Assembly: GCA_928212115.1 (NCBI GenBank)
Contig: CAKMRJ010005412.1
Location: forward strand, 252,803,322 to 252,867,321
Origin: Lactuca virosa
Lineage: Eukaryota > Streptophyta > Magnoliopsida > Asterales > Asteraceae
DNA length: 64,000 bases
Direction of reading: 5' to 3'
Shown here: positions 45,401 to 58,149 of the stretch, in pieces
Position numbering within the stretch: the first letter of the stretch is position 1
Layout: every line of letters starts with the position of its first letter
Translations under genes and position numbers: made by a program
Notes under the pieces: generated by a model
Databases searched by the model: none
The model's input: the letters and a program-made list of their open reading frames with translations, nothing else
Told to the model about the DNA's origin: nothing

Positions 45401-47110
45401 AAGATAAAGAACATGGTTTTGATGATGATGTTAACAAAGGAGCGGACGATGGTGGTAATGAAGGAGGAATTTCTCCGGTTAGAGCTTTGGTAGTTTATGG
45501 GGATAAAAAAGGATGATGGTGGAAGTTTTAATACTCCTATTGTAGAAAAAGTTGATAGTACAAACCATCTAACTTGTTCACAGTTTTTGATCCTGACGTG
45601 TTGGCGAAAGCCATAGAAATGACAGATGAGGTTATTTTGAACAGTTGTAGAAGAGAAAAGAAAAAAGGAAAAGAAATATTGGAAACAGTGGCAATATATA
45701 GAGAATATAAAACCAGAAATGTAGGTATGGAGATTGCAGAAGGTGTGGAAGATGATGATAATGGAAAAAGGGGGAAAAGAGGACAAAAGTTAGTTGTATA
45801 TGGAAAGTCACCATTTGTTGAAAGAATTGTTCGAATATGTGACAAAGTGAAGAAGGATGAGATGGAATTATATAATTCAATTTTTGCATCAAAAAGAGAA
45901 TATGGTTAATTGAGAAAATATATTATATTGATTTGCTTATAAAACATTATTGTATAATGGATTTGATTAAAATTGTTGAGCAGGGACGAGATTTGGAACA
46001 TTGGGAGCGGTCACGTATTGCATCAAGGATTTGCATATCATTTTAAAACAAACATGTTTATACATGCTATAATCATTGACTGTTGGACAACATTACTCAA
46101 CAAAATGGAGGAACTAAGGGATGTAGGATCGGTTGCTAGAGTTTTCTTTGATACAAACTTTTTGGTACGTAGTAAATTTAAGTTTATTATGAAATAATAA
46201 TTTGGGTTTTATGATGAATAATGTATTGTTTCATTTACGTTTACGGGCAGATGAGATACTGGATGTATCGGTTGCATACAGTACAACCCAATCATTATTT
46301 GATTCGATGCTGAAACTCCACATTAGGAGTCTACCAATTAAACAAAGTCTCAAAGATGTTGGTCTCGTAATTTGATTAATAATTGTGTTATATGTTATAT
46401 TATTTATTATACATATATAGTTTATTGTTATAAATTCTGTTGTATACCAGGTTTTCTTTCCAGTAGTTAAGGGAAGTAAATATTATTTAATATGCTTTGA
46501 TCTAAGGGTACCCACCTACTACATTATAGATCATGTCAACCGAACAGACACTTTTGAGAGTATATATGGAAGGAAACCAAGTATTGTGGTAAGATTAAGA
46601 ATTACATATCAGTATTTTTATATGAATTGTTTTTGTATTGTTACAAATGATGTATAATAAATGTATTGTATTGTATCACAGAAAAAATTTCTTGGCAGCT
46701 ACTTAAAATCAGAGCATTACCAAAAATCAACTGCTTTCAACAAAATTAAACCTCGTGTCATGAATATTACATGGAAAGTAGCAAATGAAGGATCAGACTG
46801 TGGAGTGTATCTAATGAGGCATATGGAATCGTATATGGGGGAAGGTGAAGGGAGTTGGGATTGCGGTTTTACAGGTAAAAAACAAAGTGATGTAATTGCT
46901 TTAAATAATTTACGAGTCAAATACATGGCAAGGCTTATGAAATCCGACTACAACAAGTATAAAAGTATGTTGGAGAGAGATGCAGAAGCCTATGACAAGC
47001 TTGATCTATTGGAGAAGATGGTTATGATGAATGAAGTGAAGGAAGCTAGGGAGAAGAAGAGACGTGGAAGGCGTCGTTTTGAAGATGAACAGGTTGTTTT
47101 GATTACTTAA
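42477..47110 (+). pseudogene. Ulp1-protease-family gene (C48, transposon-type), degraded
   Basis: Multi-exon plus-strand gene. Exon 1 (42477-42581) is MRSTRSSAFTIKFK..SPLE. Three paralogous basic exons follow (43054-43172, 43400-about 43517, 43761-44078), each with an EQ.PIN(I/V)..TSEKK core and most with a KRKYSTRSTP-type tail. 44164-44472 holds the conserved pre-protease region (QKNGIVSMGFVSLLNIDMDS..LLDHYDPQSSRLVL..VHDMLRLPNDG). 44620-44760 has WCKYILDCLVSRKQLWRRDD. The C48 domain follows: 45984-46164 (IIDCWTTLLNKMEELRD), 46452-46588 (GSKYYLICFDLRVPTYYIID) and 46681-47110 (NEGSDCGVYLMRHMESY). Asp and Cys of the triad are present, but the His position (GSHYY in the family) is Lys. Stops and frameshifts (TAG in exon 3; A-run near 44060) and a phase clash after exon 1 indicate decay. 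Ulp1-type genes normally cleave SUMO; many plant copies ride on Mutator-like elements. Confidence 0.75.
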
Positions 47111-48371
47111 GTATGGTAGAATGGTTTTAGTTGGGAGACTTCAGTTCTTGATATATGGTAGCATGTTTTATTTTGGTATAGTTGTCTTTGTTTGGGAAAC
47201 ATTAGAAAGTGACATATGTTAGAATGTTTTTTTTGTATGAAAATTATGAAAGTAATTTATGTTTTGGATTTTAAATGTTTAAAGGTCATTTTCTTTATTG
47301 TTTGCACATAGTTTATAATTTCAATTATTATAATGAAGATATATTAAGATTATGTTTGTGTGTTTTTTTATATTGTTTTTTATAGAGTTTTTAAAATATA
47401 AATAAACAAAATAATATGCCATTGTTCTTAAAGAATGAAAATGATGAGAATACATTAAAATTCTGGTTATGACTTGTTTTATGTTGTTTTTATAAAAATT
47501 ATTAGTCTCCATATGACATTGTTCTTAAAGAATTTAAAAATCAAAATATGTTATGACAAATAATAAAATAAAATGTATCCTCAATTGAAAGAATATACTT
47601 GTGTATGAAATTATAGTCATTACGTTTTGTGATTAACTATAGTATATGTAGATATGAGTGTGTTTATATATGGTTTTGCTATAAGTTTGAAATAAACAAA
47701 ACATTGTGTAATTTTGAATTTTATCAGATATGTAGTTATAAGGAAATTGTATACGTATGTAGTAATTATTGGTTGGAATATATAGTTCTGTTGGAATATG
47801 TTAGCGTGTTGTTGATTCAATCTTTGAGAAATAGTATGTTGTTGGTCTTACAAAGTACTTGTGAAAATTAATGACTATAATGATTGTAATGTTAGTGTAA
47901 CACACTTGGATAATGAATGAGAAAAAAGTGTGCAATAGTGCATAACCATATTTATTAATTTCATAAAACACTCGCACAATTAAAATAAATGTCAATTAAA
48001 CACTTGAAACAAAAATGTTACTGTAATATCATAATTTAAAAAACATATATTAAAATTAAACTACTTCAGCACATTTTTTTGAGGTCAGTTTCGTTTATCA
48101 TGCGAAGCCATCTGTTTACATGAACCACACTTTCGCTTAGGCTTCAGACTTTCTTTTTCCAACATTTATTTTTTAGATTTTAATCTCTTACCACGACAAC
48201 CCCAGTTCCATTATTACGGATATCAGATGGATTCTCAATGTCAGACACATCATTAGTTGACTCCACACCTATAATCTGGTTGTAGAATGATTCTCTTGAG
48301 GGCATCGCGGGCGCTGGACAATCATCTACATTTTTTTTCAACTTATTCAGCTCTTCAAGGTATGACTTTAA
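47111..48371. other. convergent intergenic region between Ulp1-like and FAR1-like genes
   Basis: AT-rich and presumably the two 3'UTRs. 48080-48371 on the minus strand contains broken codons reminiscent of the FAR1 C-terminal tail (NPSDIRNNGTGV then a stop). Otherwise only short low-complexity ORFs. Confidence 0.5.
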
Positions 48372-51300
48372 CTAAGCAGAATCATGGCTCAAAAATGAAA
48401 CGCAACGGTCTACATTTGAACAAATTTCAATAGCCGTCATGTCAGAATTTGAATCAACAAAAGAATTAGAGAAACGCCTCTTAAGTAATTCTGTTGGAAT
48501 AATATCCCGACGCCAACGTCTCATAATGTATTCTTCAGGAATCTGTTCAATACTATAAAACTTAAAAACACAGAATATGTGCCTACACAAAAGACCGACA
48601 TGTTCAAAATGCATGCAGGTACACTTGAATGAACCATATGTTGTTGAGTGGGTAACCTGGAATATGTATGATAGTAGATGACTATATGTTAGAAAGTATT
48701 ATTATGTGATTAAAAATAAACGATTATATAATGAAGTAAGAACATACCGTGTATTGGGTATCCTTTTTAAGACAATCGTAATGGTATTCCTCAAGTTTGT
48801 CATCAACAACGGGACTTGTGGGTTGCATTGTGCTTATGTTCTTTTGTTTTTCCAAAACAATAATTGTGTCAACACCATTGCAAGAAGTAACACTCATTTG
48901 GAAACAAGTATTTTCACAATCTGAAATCTCTTTCTGAACCTGATAAAATATTTTACTAGTGTGGACCTTTGAAGCATGTTGTTCGTTTGGACTAGATGTG
49001 ATGAATCTAGGAATAGTTGTGGCAGTGTTGAAGTCATTGACAATTTGATTACGTCTTCGACATTCCATTACACCCTCAAAATTCATCATAAACAGTAAAA
49101 GATAAGAACCGGTAAGGGTGTTGTTTTGAAATGACCAATTTTGGCCTTCAGACAATGATGTAGTTTTCATAAGACCAGACATTGGTATGTATTTGAAAAA
49201 TGCAGGTACCTAATGTCTCTGCAACCCATACATCTCTTTCATTCACTTGTTATTTGAAATCTTAAACTCATATAAACAAGATTGCCATGCTTTATCAAAA
49301 TCATGTGGTTCTAGCTTAGAATTCTAAATTATAGAGTGAAAACGCTTCTGAAAATCTGAATTTGTGGCTAGTTGTGATGTTATCTGAAGAAAAATACATA
49401 TATGCCATTATAGTAAAAAATAAAATGTTGGTATAAGTCATATAAGGTAGACAAATATGGTATCATATGTATACTGTTAGAATTGTGGTAATTGATTCTA
49501 TCAGAATTGTATTCTAAAATTCTGTCAGAATGATGTTAATTGATTCTACCATAATTATATTCTGAAAGAACAAGATGTATTAAAAAAAAAATCTATTAAC
49601 AATATTTTGGTAAATAAAAAATAAATGTTCACCTTATTTGGCAATCTTTTTTGTAATATGCCACATACAAAACCTATGTGATGACATTGGAAAATTTTCA
49701 TTTACAGCCTTGTTCAAAGCTGGATCCTGATCTGTGAGATCAAGCTTAGGTTGTGTTTTGAATGCTTTCAAAAATTCTCTAAGAAGCCAAGAATAAGAAC
49801 TACCATCTTCTTTACTCAAAAATCCAGCACCAAAAGTTACACATTTCTTATGGTTACCTATCCCAGTGAATGATACGAAAAGTATATCATATCCGTTTTA
49901 TAAATTTTTAATTAATTAATATTATTGGAAGTAATAAAAAAAATTGTGATAACATTATAAATGTAAAATATACTTATTCATGCTGAATGTGGCATCAAGG
50001 GATACAACGTCTCCAAAAGCATTGTAGTTATACTTTGCGGTTTCGTCAGCCCAAAAAAGTGCATTCAATTTTTTCTGCACGACTTTAAACTCGAAAGAAA
50101 AAGTTGGGATATTTTTTTTCCTTTCGAGCATCTTGACAACAAAGAATTTTGCATCCCTGGAACCTATGTAAGAATTAAGATTTCTCGTACTGTTCTTGAA
50201 ATCGGAAACCAAACTACCTCGAACGTAAGACCCACCCTGAAGTCCGGTATACAATCTATGTGCTCTTAAGGCACCAATATTTTGCTTTGACAGGTTGTGA
50301 ATAAACATCTCCTGAGAATAATCAAGTTTCCTCTTTATACGAGACAAAAACATGTTGTCCTTACCAAACAACTCATGAGTATGTTGTTCGACAAAATCAT
50401 CAACAATATATTTATTAGTACAATAGAATAAAAACAATTTTGGATTTGCATTCGCATCTAAATGAGTCTTTCCTTATTTGAATCTTATTATGTTGAGGGT
50501 CTAGAGTATCCACTTTAGCGGTTCTTGGTTTACCTTCCCGATTGCATAGCAAATGTCGTTGTGTGATAATGTCAGATTTCGTTGTTCTAATTGTTCCAAG
50601 CCTGACATCAAAACCTGCTTCTGATGCATAATTTTTATACATTGATAATGTTGCACCATATGAATCAACTGTTGAGTTGATTTTAGGTTTGATGTGGTCT
50701 GAAACAACAGGAATCCAATATGGTGAGCCACCATGAGAAACGTAATCATGTGTAACATGTGATTGTTCTGCATCAAAAAAACATTAAATTATATACCACA
50801 TAATACATATAGAGTGAAACAAATGAATGTCCACGATGTGCAAATTGAAAAAATCGCAACGAAGTTATATATTTTTTTAAAATATTTTGTTATTGGTGTG
50901 CTTACCTTTCTGTAAATCAATATTATCATCGGATATAGTATCATCTGTCTCATCATCAATGAACTCGTTTTCGTTTTCTGCATATTTTTAAATAGAAGTA
51001 GTGTAATGGAATAATTACATATATAAAAAACAAATAAATAATTAAAATACATCACCTTGGTTATGATTACTAGTTTCACCGAAATGATAATCGAAATCGA
51101 CATCAATATGATTTTGAATGTGTTCTAATGGATCCTCCCCTTTGTAAGTTAAAATTTCGCCATAATGCAAATAACAATATACAAGTTCAACATTATTGTT
51201 ATAAAAATTAACACATAAATAAACTTAAAAAGATAAATCACCTCCATTTAGATTATTATTCTCGCCTATTTCAAAATCGATATTATGTAGAGAATTATGA

Positions 51301-51428
51301 TCAGATAACTCAAATTCTTCATCATCATCTGCATAATCAATAGGATATTCATGTTGATCATGAATATGATCATCACCAGCTAATAGTTCATCATCCATAA
51401 GATAATTAACAGCACAATTTAACACCAA
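48372..51428 (-). pseudogene. FAR1-related / MULE transposase-like gene, disrupted
   Basis: Minus strand. Acidic N-terminal exons (51428-51242 and small ones to about 50908) lead to the FAR1 DNA-binding region in 50771-50415 (MYKNYASEAGFDVRLGT.., LCNREGKPR). A frameshift near 50440 leads into HTHELFGKDNMFLSRIKRKL and the MULE transposase core LFWADETAKYNYNAFGDVVS-LDATFSMN (first Asp). An exon at 49890-49634 has FGAGFLSKEDGSSYSWLLRE, LTDQDPALNKAV (second Asp) and HRFCMWHITKK. 49390-48740 follows, with two in-frame stops around KMEKMYGL-type sequence (NNK*MKEMYGLQRH*VPAF). The SWIM zinc finger CTCMHFEHVGLLCRHIFCVF (about 48560-48615) is intact and the frame ends at 48372. FAR1-type proteins are either light-signalling regulators or MULE transposases. 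The frameshift, the stops and the Ulp1-like neighbour favour a dead transposase. Confidence 0.8.
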
Positions 51429-51552
51429 AAGATTGGAGAAAGCAGTGTAAATTAAATATTCTTAACTTTGAGGCAAATAAATATATATTAAAAAAGGGGA
51501 AACCGTATGATGGATATGTAACTAAAAAGGTGTGATATCTGCAGTCAACCAT

Positions 51553-51625
<73 letters not shown>

Positions 51626-51713
51626 GGGTCCACACACACAAATCCAGAATACACGTTTCGGAATTTGCAAATCCGAAACACGGTCTGCCTGCATTTTGGA
51701 CCTAATTTTCAGC
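51429..51713. other. presumed divergent promoter region with (TA)n array
   Basis: Lies between the minus-strand FAR1-like start and the plus-strand small ORF. Holds a TA/TAA array (51551-51626) and the inverted repeat TTTCGGAATTTGCAAATCCG with AAA following (51656-51678). Confidence 0.5.
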
Positions 51714-52469
51714 ATGGATTCGTCAAACCAAGTAAGTTCTAATCTTTAAGTTACTTTGCATTTGATTCTAGAAACAAATTTATGTATTTCGAAATGGTCC
51801 GGAATATGTGGAATGAGTCCGGAATACTATGATCGAATCTGGATTATCCTTTATTTTGTTTTTCCCATTGGACGTGTATGAATCTTATGTATGTACCTTG
51901 TAGTGTGTTTCACATCGGTTCATTTAGTCCGGAAGTAGGTTTTGTAGGGATTTCGGAATGATACTGTAAGTCCGAAACACGAATAATGTGGTTCGGAACC
52001 CGATGAACTATTCTGGAATAATGTTCTGGAATGATGTTACAGGATATCAATCTGGAATAACTATACTTATCATTTTTTCTAAATATTGTTTAATAACCCA
52101 TGTTAGTCCAAAGACGATTTTGCATGGATGTTGTTAAAAACGTGAGTTTTACGGATCACGAATATGTATTCTATTTACAGGAGCTTCCAGAATTGATATT
52201 GATAAAGGTAAAATCGAAAAACAAAAATTTATAATTTTAATTTATTTTTACGGTAATGTATTAAAATGTTCTTGAAATTTTGTTTTGTGTAGATACAAAA
52301 CCAATATGTTGAGTTACAAAATAAAATAAAAAAATAAACCTGCAAAGGCACCTATAAACTTAAGAAAGAAATCAGAACGTTAAAACTTAAATTGAAAGCG
52401 AATAGAACTCCTAAAGATGGGACCAGAGCAAGTGCAGCAAGCGCAGACAAACCTGTTATGATAGACTAG
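51714..52469 (+). pseudogene. small three-exon coiled-coil ORF with one stop
   Basis: Exons 51714-51731 (MDSSNQ), 52181-52207 (ELPELILIK) and 52293-52469 join in one frame at GT..AG sites. Exon 3 reads IQNQYVELQNKIKK, a TAA at 52335-52337, and then stays open for 43 codons (KLKKEIRTLKLKLKAN, then a Ser/Ala-rich tail ending VMID). The heptad-like Leu/Ile spacing suggests a coiled coil. I do not recognise the protein. It is transcribed away from the FAR1-like gene and may be a third component of the same transposon. Intron 1 is rich in TCCGGAA/TTCGGAA words. Confidence 0.45.
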
Positions 52470-52855
52470 TTTCAGTTATGTTTTTTTTTGTTATGGATAT
52501 GTTTCAGCAAGTTGGTTTTATTATTATTAGATACTTTTATGTACATTGGTTTTCAATTAGTATATTAATATATCTTATTTTCAATCTCCAACATCCAATA
52601 ACTCGAATGATGAGGATGCGTTTCTAATAGAATATACTATACCACGTCTTGAAGATGAGCAATGACGTCTTGTTAATACGACTAGAAATGATTCGTGATT
52701 ATCAACGTGTGAAACAACAAATAGTAATACTAGAAATCCCATTACCACCTTCAACGGCTGAAGAGCGGAGAAAAGTAACATTGTCTAACATACAAATGCT
52801 CCCCATTACCATGTCTGAAGATATATGATAATTTGTGAATACAATGGACATCATC
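52470..52855 (+). other. possible broken coding stretch before gypsy element F
   Basis: A frame from about 52645 to 52828 reads MSNDVLLIRLEMIRDYQRVK then QQIVILEIPLPPSTAEERRK and ends SEDI. It is hydrophilic and helical-looking, unrecognised, and upstream it is broken by a stop. TCATC at 52851-52855 is the presumed target duplication of element F. Confidence 0.3.
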
Positions 52856-55800
52856 TGTCACACCCCCGAACAAGACGGCGGAAACGTCCGAGGGCTCGCG
52901 TGACTTAAATTGAAATATCATCAAAATGAATATACATGAAACATAACACATTCATCACCAAACATTACATAGTACAACTGACATTGTTTACATCAAGTAC
53001 ATGGTTTACATTACATGATCCCAAAATATAAAGTGTTTGGTGATTAGCAACTACAAAAGAAACTTTCAACACACTGGATGCTTCCTCGTTCTAACGATTA
53101 CAAGAGAATACAAGTTATTTTGAAAACGATCAACATATATAATGTTGGTGAGTTCATAAGTAGGTTTGATGTAAAATAGTTTATGTCGTTCGTAAAACCC
53201 AGAAAATCTGATATTTTCTGTAATAAGACTTTTCATGAAAATGTTGTGATGATCCTGTAAGTATATGCGTGAATGATTTCAAAGCGTGTATAAATGAGTA
53301 GTTTTGCATTATAGTTTTTGAAAGTACAAGTGATTAAGATTGGTTTCTCCGGAACCGGAAAACCCGATGTTTCGATATAAAAGTTATGATTGTTTTGTAT
53401 TATTGTATCGTCACAGCGAATGATATGATTTCCCCTGATTACTTAAATGATATCGGATTTCTATGTGAGTCGTTATAACCATGCATGATAATGACTAGTT
53501 CGTCTGTCTTGGCATTCTAATGAACACCGGAATTGATCTTAAGATTTTGTCACCCTAGACTGGCCGAGTCTAACTGTAGCGAACAGATTAGGTGTGGGGG
53601 AGTCACCCCCGTATAGATCTATACACAAACTCTCGCTCTCCCTCCAGGAGACTTTTATTACAACTACAGACTACGACCGACACTATTTGGTGTCACCCGT
53701 TATTACTCACTTAATCCACATGAATTTGATTAACCTGATTAATGACCTGATTTAGTTTACTTGAAAAGAAGGTAAGCCTAACAGACGAGGAGAAGAGGAC
53801 TACTAGACCCTACTAATTACGTATGTTATTTAAGGCTGTCGAGTATACGAAAGCGCGTTGGCCCATTTCGCATATGATTTATTGGACCTTACTAGCAATG
53901 CTAATGGGCCACTGAGGCCCCCAATAGCATGTTAAAAACCATTGAGGGTCCCTTAAGCATGTAATTGGGTCACAGGAGGCCCAATAACATGTATTATTTA
54001 TGTTGGGCCCAAAAGCATGTTAATGGGTCACAAAGGCCCAATAAGCATGATTAGAATCTCTCAAGCCCAACCATTAAAATGTTAATTGTTGTGTATAGTA
54101 TTAGGTTGCGAAGTTGTTTAATCGATATGTCGTAATAATCACGAATTTGTTTTATAACGATTCATAGATTTATAAAAATAGTTATTTTCTATTTAAAACC
54201 CATAAGTTATAAAGTTTTGCATATTTTGACCCAATTATTTTATTATTAACATAATTACCAATAATATTAGTTTGACCTATTCAGCCCTTATTTTGGTAAA
54301 GTTGGCAATTTTTAGCCCTTTTTTATGAAAAATGACATATTAGGTCCTTGAACTCTTTTTCTTGACATTTTTGGCCTAAACACTTAATTAAATAATGTTT
54401 TAAGCCCAAAATTTAATTTGGACAGTTTCAGTCCCTTAGTTAAAAGATTTGCATTTAAATCCACACTTTTCGCAATTTTTACACTTTTTACCCAAAATCC
54501 AAAATCTTTGCATTTTTAGTCCCTTTTGATAAATAAGGCCATTTTAACCCCTGAAATAGGTTTATTTACGTTCATAGCCCCTATTTTGAGAAAACTTTCC
54601 ATTTCAGCCCCTTAAATTTGATTTTCGCATTTTTGGGCCTAAATAGCCGAAACAGCCAAATTTTAGCCCATTAGGCTAAAATTTGCATTTTTAGTCTTTT
54701 AAAAAGCCTAATATTATAAAAAAACTCTTTGTTTTAGCTGTTTTGACCCTTTTGATCCTTGTAGAAACCGTGAAATGACATCTTTTTCCCCATCTTTTGT
54801 TTATTTATCAAAAATAGTCCAATAACACATTTGTATGTTGTAGTGTGTTATTTTAAAGCTTGTATAGTAGTTTATCTTGACATGTTAAGGGAAATATGAC
54901 CTAGATCACATATTTTCCTTCTTTGAACTATAGATCTCGAAATATCTTTCATTTTTAGCACATATGTTACCAACAAACAAGAAATCACACATAACATACA
55001 ATTACACATAGATCTTCACATTTTACTTGTATTCTCCCCATAAATCATATGAAAACCCTAAAATAGAGGGGGTATGAACTCACCTTGCTTTGATGTTCAC
55101 GGGTTTTGAAGAAGAAAGGATGAAAATGATGAGATCTTCGGCCTAACAGCTTCTTTAGAAGTCTTTTGGGCTAGATTGCTTCTAAGGAGTGATCATGAAT
55201 TTGAATGAATTAAAAGATGATTTTTTTGATGAGTATAGAAGTTAAACTTTGGGATTTAAGTAAGAACTTACCAAGATTTGTGTTATGAGTGATAGATCTT
55301 CTTGGCATGTAAGCAAGTCTCGAAATTTTGAAGGAAGAATGGAGAGTTCTTGAGGAATTTGATAGTAGTTGGAATGGAGTTTGGTATGTGTGTGTGTGTT
55401 ACTACCTTCGGCCGTGAATAATAAGAAGAGAAGGAGAAGAGAGAGATAGGTGAAGGGATGGTTGCATGGAGACATGTGAACTTACATGGAAGTCCAACAT
55501 GTAATAAGGAGGTGGCTAACCCTCCTTAATTCCTTAATTCCCTTTTTTTTTGTTTTCTACTTGGGCCGAGAGCGAGACCGCGGGAAGGAAGAGAAGGAAT
55601 GGGGCCTTTGTGGCTTGAGTCAATAATATGAGGCCCAATTTGATGATTTTCGGCCCATTGGGCCTTTAGAGTAGTTCACGGCCCAATTTAGCCCATAAAG
55701 GAATGGATTTGAGTCTATTAAAGTTATTTGGATTTGTTATGGCCCAATAAGGCCCATTAAAGGTAAACTAGTCCATTTTCGGAAGTTTATTTGGCCCTTA

Positions 55801-56008
55801 GGCCCAATAAGGAAATCCTAGTCCAAAATGACTTTAAACCGGGATTTCTAGGGTTTCCAACCTTTTGTAGACTATTTGATGGTTGTATGGTGTGTTTGAT
55901 GGAATTTTTTTTGTCATTGAATAAGCATCATAATGCTTTCAAGTTTTAGTTACATGTTATCCTTGTTAATGGTTTTTTACAAAGCATCAGAATTCCTAGT
56001 GTGTGACA
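52856..56008 (-). repeat. 3' LTR of gypsy element F (about 3.15 kb)
   Basis: On the minus strand it begins TGTCACAC (56008) and ends GGGGGTGTGACA (52856). The end matches solo LTR E (12276-15345), as does GTATAGATCTATAC in the interior. Many GGCCCAATAA words lie at 53860-54060 and 55600-55830. The short ORF at 55242-55475 (minus) shows no family motif. Flank TCATC (52851-52855); the other flank lies beyond the window. Confidence 0.8.
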
Positions 56009-56025
56009 TCATCCCCCCGTTAGAG
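56009..56025 (-). promoter_or_regulatory. polypurine tract of element F
   Basis: TCTAACGGGGGGATGA on the minus strand, directly before the LTR start. Confidence 0.7.
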
Positions 56026-56323
56026 GGAATATCGTCCCGAACTTTTTTTGAAGCTAGATTGGAATGGCGAAATAGTGTGAGGGTACTTCTTCTTCATCTG
56101 GTCTTCGCGTTCCCATGTGAATTCCGGTCCACCTTTTGCGTTCCGCCGAACTTTCACTATTGGAATGCGACTTTGCTTAGTTCGCTTCACTTCCCTGTCC
56201 ATGATTTCAACTGGTTCCTCGATAAACAGGAGGTTCTCGTTGATTTCGATTTCTTCCAATGGAATGGAGCGTAGTTTCGTCGGATAGGCACTTCTTCAAA
56301 TTGGAAACATGGAACACGGGGTG
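56020..56323 (-). pseudogene. pol: gypsy element F integrase C-terminus (chromodomain-like)
   Basis: From 56323 on the minus strand: PVFHVSNLKKCLSDETTLRS, then IPLEEIEINENLLFIEEPVE and IPIVKVRRNAKGGPEFTWER ending at 56020. This is the typical FHVSNLKKC..VKVRWN..GPEFTWE end of plant gypsy integrases with a chromodomain-like fold. The rest of pol is cut off by copia element G at 56324 and would resume beyond the window. Confidence 0.88.
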
Positions 56324-57084
56324 TGATGGGTTTTGAGCATTCTAACACTCCTATGGTGTACATGCAACCCTAGAAACCTTGGATCTATGTTTGACTAAGA
56401 TACATGAAAATAATTATTTTTCCAAGGTTCTTATCCTAACTAGCATGGCATGGGATACTTGAATCAAATAAAACTAGTAGAATTACTACCTTGTAGTTAG
56501 TAGTGATTGCTTGGAGTTGAGAGCCTAGCACCCAATAATGTGGATGCCTCAAATGGAAGTCACAAATCACCACAAACTTGGAAACTTGAGAGAATAGTCA
56601 CAAACTTCTTAAAATCGGCCCTCTTGGTTTACACACACCAACTTGTGCAATTTCAAGAACCAAAGCCTCATTTATATAGTGTGGTGGATTAGGGTTACAT
56701 CCATGTAAACCCTAATACCCATGTCTTTTCATTTCCATGAGATCCATGGGTTAAAGCTCCATGGAGTATCCATGGACTTTCCATGCAAGCCTAGCCCATT
56801 CCAAATAAGCATTAGCCCACACTATATAAATACAAGAGCCCATATTTAATTAGTCATACTTTTGATCTCTAAATTAATTCTAAATTAATTATAGATCAAT
56901 ACTAATTAATAATATGATTTTATATTAATATATTAGGACTTTAAGTATATTAAAAATCATAACTTTAACTATTCTCAAAGATTATCCATAAATTGTTCGG
57001 GTGAAGTGCAACCCAAATGGACCATGCCGGGTCGGGTCAAGTACATACCAAATATAGTTATGGACTTAGACACTATATCCAACA
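56324..57084 (-). repeat. 3' LTR of copia element G (761 bp)
   Basis: Minus: TGTTGGATATAGTGTC..AAAACCCATCA. Preceded by the polypurine tract AAGTGGGAGAC (57085-57096 region). Matches 63240-64000 apart from scattered substitutions and many one-base indels. Confidence 0.92.
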
Positions 57085-58149
57085 GTCTCCCACTTGGATA
57101 AGTCTAATAACTATAGTTGCAAGTATAACTTTAGGAACCGATCAGCAATCGTAGCTCTTTAAACTCTGTTGAACTATGAAGCGCCATTTTAGATAAGTGA
57201 TCATATAATCCTCTGTTCTAGATATCAGCCGGACAAATACATGGAACATGGTCTTGCTTATTGTCCACATTTGTTCCCGATTTCCAATTTGTTTTGACAT
57301 AGCTTAACTGAACACATCAATTTAGTTCTGACCGGGCCCGGTACATAGGTAAAAACAAAATCATCGAGGGGGCCCAGATATCGCTTCTAATCCTAGAAGG
57401 AACAGATAAACTTCGACTCATATGTTTGCTCTACTACTTGTTGAACTACACACAAAGGCACGGTTTATAACATTGAGTTACCAATGCGTTTTCGTGCAAT
57501 CAATGCATAACCAACTCATAGGCAACAAATCATATCTCTAGGTTTGAAGACTTATATGATATTACCGTCTCATGATCACTGAGAAAAAATTCCATGAAGT
57601 GATACAAGTGAGCGTGGGTTGAATCCAATACTCAGAACTTATGAGCACTCATGAGTGCTGTAGCCCCGCTTGTCTAACATCTTAGACCTCTACAAGCCAA
57701 CCCATGACAGTCTTGATTCATATCTACTTCCAACATATGACCGACTGTGGAGAGTTTGAATAATATGATATAAACCATAACCATAATTATTCTGGAAGTC
57801 AAAACATGCAAAAAGAAATAATAGTAAACGATTGACAAGAGATAGCAACACTTACTCATAAATAACAGCTTTTATTTATCATCAAATGTCAATTACATTT
57901 TACAAATTTCAAGATTATCTAACTACTAAAACATATCATCCTTCAGCCCTATGCTCGAGCATGCTGGAGATGCTTAGCCCGAGTCAGTCCCTTCGTGAGG
58001 GGATCTGCTGGGTTCTCATCCGATGATACCCTCTTTGCCACGAGGATTCCTTCTTCTATTCGATGTCTAATGAAGTGATATTTCTGTCAATGTGTCTGGA
58101 TCTCCCATGATCTCTTGGTTCCTTGGCTAAGGCAACAGCACTATTGCTG
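57085..58149 (-). other. region between RNase H and 3' LTR of element G
   Basis: Non-coding 3' leader of the copia element. The 61-codon ORF at 57674-57859 is not a gene. Confidence 0.5.

Noticed and set aside
53500..54070. GGCCCAATAA repeats as a satellite
   Set aside because: The words are irregularly spaced within LTR F, without a constant period.
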